A stretch of DNA of 64,000 nt, taken from Pseudocercospora fijiensis CIRAD86. Taxonomy: Eukaryota; Ascomycota; Dothideomycetes; Mycosphaerellales; Mycosphaerellaceae. The translations under genes were made by a program, and so were the position numbers. Below, piece after piece: positions 23,900-32,928 of the stretch (positions within the stretch are counted from its first letter, which is position 1; each line of letters opens with the position of its first letter). The notes below the pieces were generated by a model. The model ran no database searches. It was not told where the DNA came from and saw nothing but the letters and a program-made list of their open reading frames with translations. The stretch covers positions 1,544,377-1,608,376 of the forward strand of contig NW_006921540.1 in NCBI RefSeq assembly GCF_000340215.1. The letters are read 5' to 3'.

Positions 23900-24606
23900 C
23901 GACGACTTTTATAATACCGAGTCTACTTAACTAAGTTACGACGCCTCGTAAGAAGGGACCTACTACTTCTACGGGTCGTAATAAGACCGGAAATAGTAGA
24001 ACGAGTATAGTATATTACCGTAAGAAGGCTACTACTACTACCGCTAGATCCGGTACTAGAAAGGGCGTCGCGAGTAAGGCTCTACGTAAGACAACGGCGG
24101 GCAAGGCTCTACGTAAGACGACGACTAGCGCTTCTACTACTAGTAGTAACAATCGTACGAAGCGTCGATAGCGCCTAGGAAGTAAGTCCTATTTATAGCC
24201 GGTAGCGTAGCCGGTAGCGTAGCCGGTAGCGTAGCCGGTATTCTTACTATCTTTTTACTAATCCTTCTTTAGCCGTAGCCCTCCGTAAGATTCGGAAGTA
24301 TTAGAAGAGTTCTAATCTCCTAATCCGTAAAGCTCCTTTCTAACGACTTGTTCGCGAAATTGCCTAGAATTATAGAACGGACCTTCGCTTCTAAGCCTCC
24401 GCGATAGGCGCTCTTTAAAAGGCTATAGAAGCCTACCTAGTTCGCATCTTCGAATACACATTTCTCTTCTACCTCTTTTCGGACTATACTAATACTATTT
24501 TAGCGGTTAACCTTATAGCTATCTACGCGAAGCGTATAACGATTATAGATAAGGATTTTAAAGCACTCGATTAGATTCTAAAAGGCTAGAATATCTATAT
24601 TCGAGA
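23900..24606 (+). pseudogene. Histone H3-like gene relic B, with intron
   Basis: With RIP stops read as Gln, a long basic Ser/Thr-rich tail contains KALRKTTAGKALRKTT, reminiscent of the ARKSTGGKAPRKQ region of H3. An intron at 24,182-24,272 (GTAAGT, branch-like TTTTTACTAATCC, TTTAG) joins codons to give GTVALRKIRKYQ, which matches the canonical GTVALREIRRYQ, so this splice is well supported. Next come NLLIRKAPFQRLVREIAQ, LRFQASAIGALQKAIEAYLV and, after a second likely intron ending near 24,506, IAIYAKRITI. The fold is close to canonical H3 and lacks the CENP-A loop-1 insertion. The 3' end reaches the insertion point of element 3 at 24,611. Relics A and B differ clearly, so they are not a recent tandem pair. 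Confidence 0.82.
24182..24272 (+). other. Intron of H3-like relic B carrying a GCCGGTAGCGTA tandem repeat
   Basis: A 91-nt intron starting GTAAGT and ending CTTCTTTAG, with four copies of the 12-bp unit TAGCCGGTAGCG between positions about 24,195 and 24,240. Removing it restores the H3 reading frame exactly at a conserved motif. Confidence 0.8.
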
Positions 24607-24611
24607 TAGTG

Positions 24612-24800
24612 TATAAGAAGGGTTATATTAGTAGGTAGATAGGGTAGTAGTAGGTATAGGTAGTATTCGATAGAGAACTAGGAGGAGAAGGAGGAAGGTA
24701 GGCTAGTTAGCCTAATGCTAAGCGCTAAGCCCTGCCTAAGGCACTAAGACCCTAGCTTCACTCGAGCTAGTTATATACTAATTACGTATAGCCTCTAATA
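24612..24800 (-). repeat. 3' LTR of element 3
   Basis: 189 bp, TATAAGAAGGG to CCTCTAATA. Matches 31,496-31,684. Next to it is the purine tract in reverse complement (CGCTTCCCTTCT). Confidence 0.92.
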
Positions 24801-26049
24801 TACGCTTCCCTTCTAAAGGCCGCGCCCTCGTAGCCTTTCTATATTCCAACCTCGACCTCCGTTGCTACTAACTTAGCAAGTCTAATAAGCTACTTAGCCG
24901 CGCTAAATTAAACACTTAACTACCTAATTATATAACTATATTAAACCTCACCTTCTAACACAATGTCTAACTTCTAACTGCGCTATCCCTATATATAATA
25001 AACTATAAAGTAATATATATCTATAAGAATTGAGGGCCTTCGACTAATTATAATACGAGCGCGTCTTCCCTACTATAATAGGTAGACGTACGAGGTATTG
25101 TAGCCCTGCCTCCGTTCTAAGTAATGTCGTACCGAGTTCTTTACGTCTACTCTTAAAAGACCTAGAAATGTCCGCTTCCGAGGGTTGTTCTTATTATTAC
25201 GAGGGCTATTATTTACTATCGTGGTTTCGCTAGCCCTAATTGGCTAGGTTTGGCAGCCTTTAAGTGTTAATCTTATCTTATCTTTTCAAAAAATACGGTT
25301 CTTTCGGTTTCTATAGGTAAAGGCTATTATAAGTGTAGTAGTTAAGGTTCGCCTCGCTTAAAGGGTCGGAAAGATCGAGGAGTAACTTATTGTCCGTAAG
25401 ATCGACCCCGGCTAGCTTAGCTCTATAGTTTTTGCCCTTAGTTAGTCTATTAGTCGCTTAATCTTTTAAGCGGCTTAAAGTTTTAACTTAGCCTTAAAGT
25501 TTTGATTAACCCCTTAGTGCCTTAGGCTCGTAGTATAGGTAAGGTTGTCTCTATAGGCGTAGCGATAATAGCAAGTAATGTTAATAATAGTAGCGCTAGT
25601 CGCCTTAGCGCTAACTTCACCTTCTTCTAATTTCCTTCTTTAACTAATAATAACTCGGCAACACCGTTACTAACATAGCTGTATCCTTCCTCTCTTAAAT
25701 AGCAATACACTCCGCAATACTATTACTAATATAGCCGCGCCGGCCGCGCCGATTGCCTAGGCCTCGAGGTCTCGATAGAACAAGGGGGCGCTAAGAGAAG
25801 GGTCTTATAGGATGCGCTAATAAAGAGGTAGTTTCCTAAAAGAGCAGCGAATAGTTAACGCGTTATAGCGCGTTTGTTAGCACTCGGTGCGCGTTCGCTA
25901 TAGTAGTGTAGTCTTATTATCCTAGTTTGCCGGCCTCTAATTAGTTAGTTAATAGCACCCCGGGGGTAGCATTGTCCTAGGCCCTAGTAGTAACATTATA
26001 GCCTCTTAGCCTTCTTCTTGTTCTTTATACTAGTCTAATACTCGTCTAA

Positions 26050-29000
26050 CAACTTAGTTATATCCTTAAAAGAGTCTTTAGCCTCCTACGAGTCCTATTT
26101 AGGTAAATAGCCTTGCTATCTTAGGAGGTACTCCTTCTTGCCTTATCTAGTCCGATGCTTTAGTATACGCTCTATAGACTATAGCTCTTTACTATCGGCT
26201 AAGACTTCTTCTAACTTAGTAGGCGCTTTATCGCCTTCGCGCTAGTAGTATAGTTTAAGGAGGGATATATAGAAGGTATTGTAGATAGTGTGATAGGGTA
26301 GAAGCTATAACTAGTAGGCCTGTATACCCTTAGCCTCTCGAATGCGGAATAGGCTAATGTATCTTAGTGCGAGCTTAGGCCTTGTTTTGCTATTAGGTAA
26401 TAGGTGTTTGCGGATGCGGAGGTTCTTAGTGCTAAGCATAACTATGTCGCCTTGCTTAAAGGTTATTAGCGTATAATGCTTATTATAATAGGTCTTTTAA
26501 TACTCTTAAGCCTTTGTTAGCTTCTTAGCTGTCTTAGTATAGATTTCTCGCATCTTTTAAACCCTCTTAATAGCCGCTAGTGTTTTAGGGGTTAGTGCTT
26601 AATACGCTTCCCTTTCCTTGCGCTCGGCCTCGAGCGAGGTAAATAGATCTTATAGTAAGGCAGCGTTCTAGCCTATTATAGCGAAGAAAGGGGAGACCTT
26701 AGTAGATGAGTGGACACTGTTATTGTATACGAATTTAGCTGGTTATAGGAGGTTGACCTAGTCCTCGGGGTTCTTATTAATGTAACTACGCAGGTACTAC
26801 TGTAGGGTAGCATTTTGCCTCTTAGTTTGGCTATCTGTTTATAGATAGAATGCTATAGACAGGCGATGCTTAAGTCTTAGTTGCAGGCATATTTCACTCT
26901 AATAACAAGACACGAATATCGAGCCTCTATCGGAGACTATCCCTTTAGGGGTTCCCTAATAGCTATAGAAGATGTTGTTCTATAGGGCTTTAGCTATATT
27001 AATAGCAGTCTAATCCTTCCGAGTAGGGATATAACGAGCCCCCTTAGTAAATCGATCTACTATAATAAGGATAGCACCAAAGATGTCCCTGCTGCCCCTA
27101 CGCTTAGTAGGCGGAAGGCCTATAATAAAGTCTATTATAAGCTCTGCAAATGGTTTCTTTAGAACAGGAAGTAAAGCTAGCTCGCCGAATAGTAAGTGCT
27201 TAGGTGCTTTGACTCGCTAGCAAACTGTATAGGTCTGCACACATTCCTTTATATACCGCTTACTATTTAGCTAGTAGTACATATGCGATAGGAGCTCGTA
27301 CGACCTCTCTATACTATAGTAACTAGCGAGCTCACTATTATAGTGCCTCTTCAAAAGTTCTTGTCTAATCGATTGTTTAGCGGGGACATAGTATCTGCCC
27401 TTGAACTTTAAGTAACCCTTGTCGTCGATCGACTAATTGTTATTACTCTTACTAGATCGAGTCTTTCGTCTACTTATAAGCCTATCGATACGTTTAGTAG
27501 CAAAGGCGTCCCTCTGCTAAGTACGTAACAGCTCGTCTATAAACGGTTAACTATCCCTATTTGTAAGGTTATTTAATAGTACCCTCGCTATTAAACAAGG
27601 TACGCATTATATATATCTAATAGCACTAGTAGCTAGATTAACTATAGTAGTGCTATCGCTATTACTATATATTGCGATGTCGACTAGGGAGTTATTATAA
27701 CTTCTCCTATCTATATCCTTAGCCCTTGCCTTAATACGCACTGTTAATATAGTAAGAGTATTAATATGCTTTAAGCCGTCGCAGAGTCCGGTAAGCCGCT
27801 TATCCTACGCTTGCTTATTAACAATACGGGCTATAGTAATCTTATGCTATAGGGTTAGAAACAATAAATTAATAGATTGCTAAGTCCCGCTATCGTAGTT
27901 AGGTCGCCTCGATAGGCTATTAGTAGGGTTGCTTACGCCTAGCCGATATAATATATTAAAATCAAACCTAGCGAGGTAGACGGCCTATCTAGCCTATCGA
28001 CCTATAACCCTAGTAACCTTAGTAATGCTACGAAGGTTGTTATAGTCCGTATAGACCTAAATAGGGTGCTAAGCACTATCGAGATAATAGCGCTAGTGTT
28101 TAAAGGCTTCTACGATTGCTAAGAGCTCTTACTCGTAGGTCTCGTACCGACGTTCTATATCGATTATCTTCTGTAAAAAGAAGGCAATTAGGTGCTAGTA
28201 GTAGTTACTATCTAACTGCTAAGACATTATAGCTAATATAGCGAACTATAAAGCGTTAGTCTTAATTCGGATCTGCTTGTTTAGTACAAAATAGTGTAAT
28301 AAGGGGACCTTAGTAAATCGCTTCTTTAAACCGTTAAAAGCGGCTTGTACTCTATTAGTCTATTTGAACTCTCTAGTTAGGTTAGCCTTAGTTTTAGTAA
28401 GCTTAGTCAGGGGTATTATATACTGTAAATAGCCCTTAATAAAGCGACGATAGAAATTAGCGAAGCCGAGGAACGACTATAGCTCCTTAATTAACGTAGG
28501 AATAGGCCATTTAGTAATAGTTTTAATCCGATCAGGATTAGCCTTAACACCCTTAGTTAATATAAGGAAGCCGAGGAATGATACCTCTTTAGTAGCAAAG
28601 GTACATTTAGAAGGCTTACAATACAAGCTATAGGCCCGTAGGCGGTCGAGCACCTTACGTATAGCGGCCTAATGTTCCGCAATGTTAGGTAAGTATATAT
28701 AGACTAGGATGTTATCTAGGTAAACTATATAGAGGTGGTCTAATAGGCCTAAAAGGGCCCGATTGATATAGGACTAGAATATTATAGGGGCATTAGCTAG
28801 ACTAAATAGTAAAACTAAGTACTCGAAATAGCTATAGCGAGTGCGAAAGGCTGTCTTCTATTTATCGCCCTTGCGAATACGGATGCGGTAATAGGCGTCC
28901 TTAATGTCTAATGTAGTATAGTAGTAGGCACTAGAAAGGCGATCGAGGGTCTCGTTAATAAGCAGAAGTAGACAGCGGTCTTTAATAGTAACAGCATTAA

Positions 29001-31240
29001 GTCTACGGTAATTAATATATAGGCGCAGGCTACTATCTTTCTTTAGTACGAATAGGATAGGTGCACTAGTAGGACTGTTACTATACCGAATACAACTATT
29101 AGCTAGGTTTTCTTCTAGGTACTTACGCAATATAGCAAGCTCGCGCTTACTAAGGTTGTAGAGTAGTCTAAAAGGAACCTCTTTGCCCTCTATAATATTA
29201 ATCTTATAATCCGTCTCTTTAAATATAGGCAATGTCGATGCTAGGTAGTATTTAAACACATTAATATAAGTCTCTCGAATAGGCTCTAGTATACGAGTAA
29301 GCTAATTAGGGTCTATGCTATTAGGGGGCATAGGCTTATCGTTATCGCCTAATAGGTTAACTGTTAGGTTAGCTACGGCAGGTGTTAGGTTGCCGATGAA
29401 TAGGACCCTAATATCGTTAGGGCACTCGCTAATATCGATGTGTTTAATGTCCTCTTTCCTAGCGATTCTAAATCGCTACTATTAAAGGCCTAGGTCTATA
29501 ACTATAGCGTAGTACTTAAGAATAGGGTTGCTAATAACAATATCGGAGGGGAGGCTGTCTATATCTACCGCGTAGGCAGTAAAGTTTAGTAGGCGCTTAT
29601 TACCGAGGTCGTCCTTTAGGGCTATATAAATATAGTAGGCTCTATAGGTTAAGTGCCGAGCGTTATTAAACTAAGCAAGGGTTAGCAGGTTAGTCCTAGG
29701 CAATTGTCGGAGGTCTAATTACTTAGCTAGGCGATAGTTGATAAGGGTACTAACTAAATTTCCTAGATCTAGCGTAACCTTAATTTTATAATTATTCCTA
29801 TATACATCCCCTACAAGATAGGTGCGTATAATAGCTAGCATAATATCGATAGTCTTACGCCGTACAAGGCTAACAGTTAGTGCGGCGCTTATTCTTTTTT
29901 CGACTAATTAGAAGGTTAGCCTATAGGGGTAGCGTTAGCTGCTAAGAGATGCTTTCGGTGCTTAGCGGTAGCACGGTCGACTCGGGCCTAATCCCTAGGT
30001 TTGTCGCATTAGCCTAGTAGATAGCTAGTGCTGTCGCAATTAAAGCACTTCAATCTAGTTAGGAGGTTGCTATAGCTACTATTAGTCGAGCGATTAGCGT
30101 TATAAGGATACGAGCCCCTTCTACGGCCCCTATTACGGCCTCCTCTATATAGCCGTCGGCTACGGCCTCTTCTACGGTTATTGTTACTGTTCCTATTATT
30201 AGCATTATTGTTTTAGTAGGAGCCTTAGTTGCCTCCGCGGCTACGGTTGTTAGATAGTCGTATCTTAGATTCTAACCGTTACTAAAGCTATACTGCACGC
30301 TCTATAGTTTCTACTTTAATTATGAATTAAATTCGTATAAGATTAGCCTATTTAAACACACGGCGACGGTCTAGTTTAAGGACAAGCTCCTACCTCAATT
30401 TGGGGCGTATTTCGGAGATCTATATAGAGTCGGTCTTAGCCGGAAGGTTATCTTCGAGGGTCTTTAAATAGGCCTTAAATAAGCGAGCCGATTAATTACT
30501 AGTAGTCTTTTGTTTAGCTCGAAGGTACTAGTCCTAAGCGTATTGTTGCCTTAGTATAGGGTTTCTAAGGGTATCTAGTATAATAGTCTTATAGGTTTTC
30601 TACTAAACAGCGGCCTAATCGTTAAGGGAGTCGAAATAGTTATCCTACGTGCGCTTTAGGTCGCTATTAATATACTGTATAGCGTAAACAACTAGGGAGT
30701 AGTCGTCTAGTAGCGCTCTTAGTATATTGCGCTAGTTAAGTTTATAGTTACAAATATAGTCGTTATACTGCTTTCGACTAGAGCTATTAAACACAGTGCA
30801 ATCCTTAAGCTTCGCATCCTTCTTTTAAATAGAAGGTCCTACTACTAGCTCTAGTCTAGCAGTAGTTGTTAAGGCTTCCTATAGGCGGCGAATCTCGAGG
30901 AGGTTATCCTTTAGCTATTATTCTTAACGTAGGGCAGTAAGCCTGTTTTAGGTAGCTTCTTAGAGTCTCCCTACTAGTTAGGGGCTAAAGGCTAGTTAGC
31001 TATATCGACGGTTAACGATATTATTAAGAATGTCGTCGATAGGCAATTCTAGGTCGTTACCTAGAATTATAGGTTCTTTAGCAGGCTTAGCAGTAGGCCC
31101 TTTAGTAGGAGGCACTTTAGTAGGAGCTTTAGTAGGCACTTTAGTAGGCACTGTGCTACTAGCGTTATTGTTGCTAGCGCTGCTAGCGGCAGTACGGTTG
31201 TTGTTTCGTAATAAACCGGCTATTATAAGGGGCGACACTA
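26050..31240 (-). pseudogene. Gag-pol relic of element 3
   Basis: Minus-strand polyprotein relic of the same family as elements 1 and 2, with RIP stops throughout. Two stretches remain open by chance: RT 28,858-29,259 (133 codons, the same part of RT as in the other copies) and the gag N-terminus 30,996-31,238 with VPTK/APTK repeats. The YLDN active-site change is shared with elements 1 and 2. It is non-functional. Confidence 0.85.
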
Positions 31241-31495
31241 ATAATGTATTATTAGCCCCTAAGATACGGATATAGCGGAATTAGTAGATATCGGCCTAGT
31301 ATGCTTAACTTAGTATAATAGGCCGTGTAGAAGGCCTTGCTTAATAATTGGTACAGTTGTTTTAATAGAATAGTACGTATAGGTCCCGTTCTTTAGGCGT
31401 AATATAGTTAAATTAATAGTTTTCGTAGCTATACCGCCGAAAGCTTGAAATAAGGACTATCTAGCTGCTGCCCTTAAAGGGTAGATCGAATACTA

Positions 31496-31684
31496 TATAA
31501 GAAGGGTTATATTAGCAGGTAGATAGGGTAGTAGTAGGTATAGGTAGTATTCGATAGAGAACTAGGAGGAGAAGGAGGAAGGTAGGCTAGTTAGCCTAAT
31601 GCTAAGCGCTAAGCCCTACCTAAGGCACTAAGACCCTAGCTTCACTCGAGCTAGTTATATACCAATCACATATAGCCTCTAATA
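31496..31684 (-). repeat. 5' LTR of element 3
   Basis: 189 bp with the same 7-nt shortening as its partner, followed by TAGTG at 31,685-31,689. Confidence 0.92.
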
Positions 31685-32799
31685 TAGTGCTAGGTAGGAT
31701 AGATATTCTAGTAGGAAGGATATTCGTAGTATCGTCTATAAGCTTTTCTATATACGAAATAAGCCGCTATTATACGGCGCTATATACCGCGCTCTAAATA
31801 CTCTCTAAGTATATATATATATAGTATAGTATGCTTTATTAGCCGTATAGAATAGAAGTCTTCGAAAATCCCGTTAGTACTAAGGAGTTAAAAGGCCGGC
31901 TACGCTACCGGCTACGCTGCCGGCTACGCTGCCGGCTACGCTACTAGCTACGCTACTAGGGTTTTTAAAGAACTAAAAGAAGATAGATATTCCGGTTGAT
32001 TTGTATTAGTTTAGATTTTAATAAAAAGAAAATAGGGAAAAATAAGGAAGGTTAAAGAACCTAATACTTATAGTTATAGGCATTATCCCTGTTTTCTAGA
32101 CTATATTATATACCTGCCTTCGCAACTCTACCTAATACTCCCTCTAAATATCCTTATACTCTACCTACTAGAAATTCAACTAGGTACCTAGACCTATAGC
32201 TGCCTCTATATCTTTTGCTATCTTCTATAGGTTAAAGGACTCCTCTATAGCAGCCTCTACCTCCTTATATAATACGAAGTTACTGCCTACCCTATCCTTA
32301 ATATCTCCTAAATAACTAAGAGTTCTAAGGAACGAACTAGTATTCGGCCTTAGTATAGCGAGTAACTAGTAGAACGTTCTATAGCGCTGCCTTATAGCTC
32401 TTTTATATACTATACCGATACCGAGAGAGGAGCTATCCTAGTACTTAATGTTCGAGAATAGTTTAGTTAGAAAGTGCTAGAACTTCTTAAGGAGGGCTTC
32501 TAGGGAAATCGATAAGTTCTACCTAGATCTAGATAATAACATTCTACCGAGTAGTTAGGGAATTAAATAGCGAGCGAAAGGATAAAATTTATATCTAATA
32601 AGTGCAGTTTCTAAACTAAACTATAATAGCTTATATATATATATATGCTTTTAATTAGTTAGTGCCCTTAGCTAATTGTCTATAGATTTAGGGTTATATA
32701 AGCACCTTCCTATAACTAAAAAATGCCGGCTACGCTACCGGCTATACTCTCGTATCTTATAAAGGGCTTGCTTCGAGTTACGTAGACATTCTTACACTT
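31685..32799. other. Distal part of the inverted-end element, unidentified
   Basis: RIP-mutated. It holds a (TA)n run near 31,812-31,825 and a tandem GCCGGCTACGCT array at about 31,892-31,955, related to the intron repeats elsewhere. A minus-strand frame over about 32,050-32,560, with RIP stops read as Gln, gives a leucine-, glutamine- and glutamate-rich sequence resembling a coiled-coil regulatory region, but I recognise no family. A further GCCGGCTACGCTACCGGCTA lies at 32,725-32,744. Confidence 0.45.
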
Positions 32800-32928
32800 C
32801 TTAGAAACCGATAAATTCTATAGTTCGAACTAGCTAATCCTATAGTTGCTTAGCAAACCAACCTAAACTAAACTAGATCTTCGGCTTAGCAAACTAAACC
32901 AAACTAACCCGAACTACTGCGGGGTCTA
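32800..32928 (-). repeat. Right inverted terminal sequence
   Basis: In reverse complement it starts TAGACCCCGCAGTAGTTCGG and continues with GTTTGGTTTAGTTTGC-type subterminal words. It mirrors the left end at 8,740. It abuts the truncated pol of the next element at 32,929. Confidence 0.65.

Larger units (their letters stand above)
24612..31684 (-). mobile_element. Complete chromodomain Ty3/gypsy retrotransposon (element 3)
   Basis: A 7,073-bp minus-strand element with two 189-bp LTRs (24,612-24,800 and 31,496-31,684) and a perfect TAGTG duplication (24,607-24,611 and 31,685-31,689). Its LTRs lack seven bases (TTTAGCC) near the end that are present in elements 1 and 2, which defines a subfamily. 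Minus-strand order: gag N-terminus 30,996-31,240, zinc knuckle about 30,000-30,050, protease about 29,750, RT 28,400-29,260 with YLDN (Asn codon at 28,711-28,713), integrase about 26,640-27,390, chromodomain about 26,050-26,210. It interrupts the 3' end of H3-like relic B. Confidence 0.93.
8740..32928. mobile_element. Composite stretch with inverted GACCCCGCAG ends, hAT transposase and histone H3-like relics
   Basis: The left end at 8,740 reads TAGACCCCGCAGTAGTTCGG. The same sequence in reverse complement ends at 32,928. Both ends are followed inward by GTTTGGTTT and GAACTA-like subterminal motifs. After subtracting the two nested LTR elements and their target duplications, about 9.9 kb remains. 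In order it holds tandem repeats, an unknown intron-bearing gene relic, a hAT-type transposase relic, histone H3-like relic A, a 353-bp tandem repeat, histone H3-like relic B and a tail. No 8-bp target duplication can be seen: flanks are a chromovirus gag on the left and a different Ty3/gypsy pol on the right. The two ends may therefore belong to two copies joined by rearrangement rather than one intact element. Confidence 0.5.
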
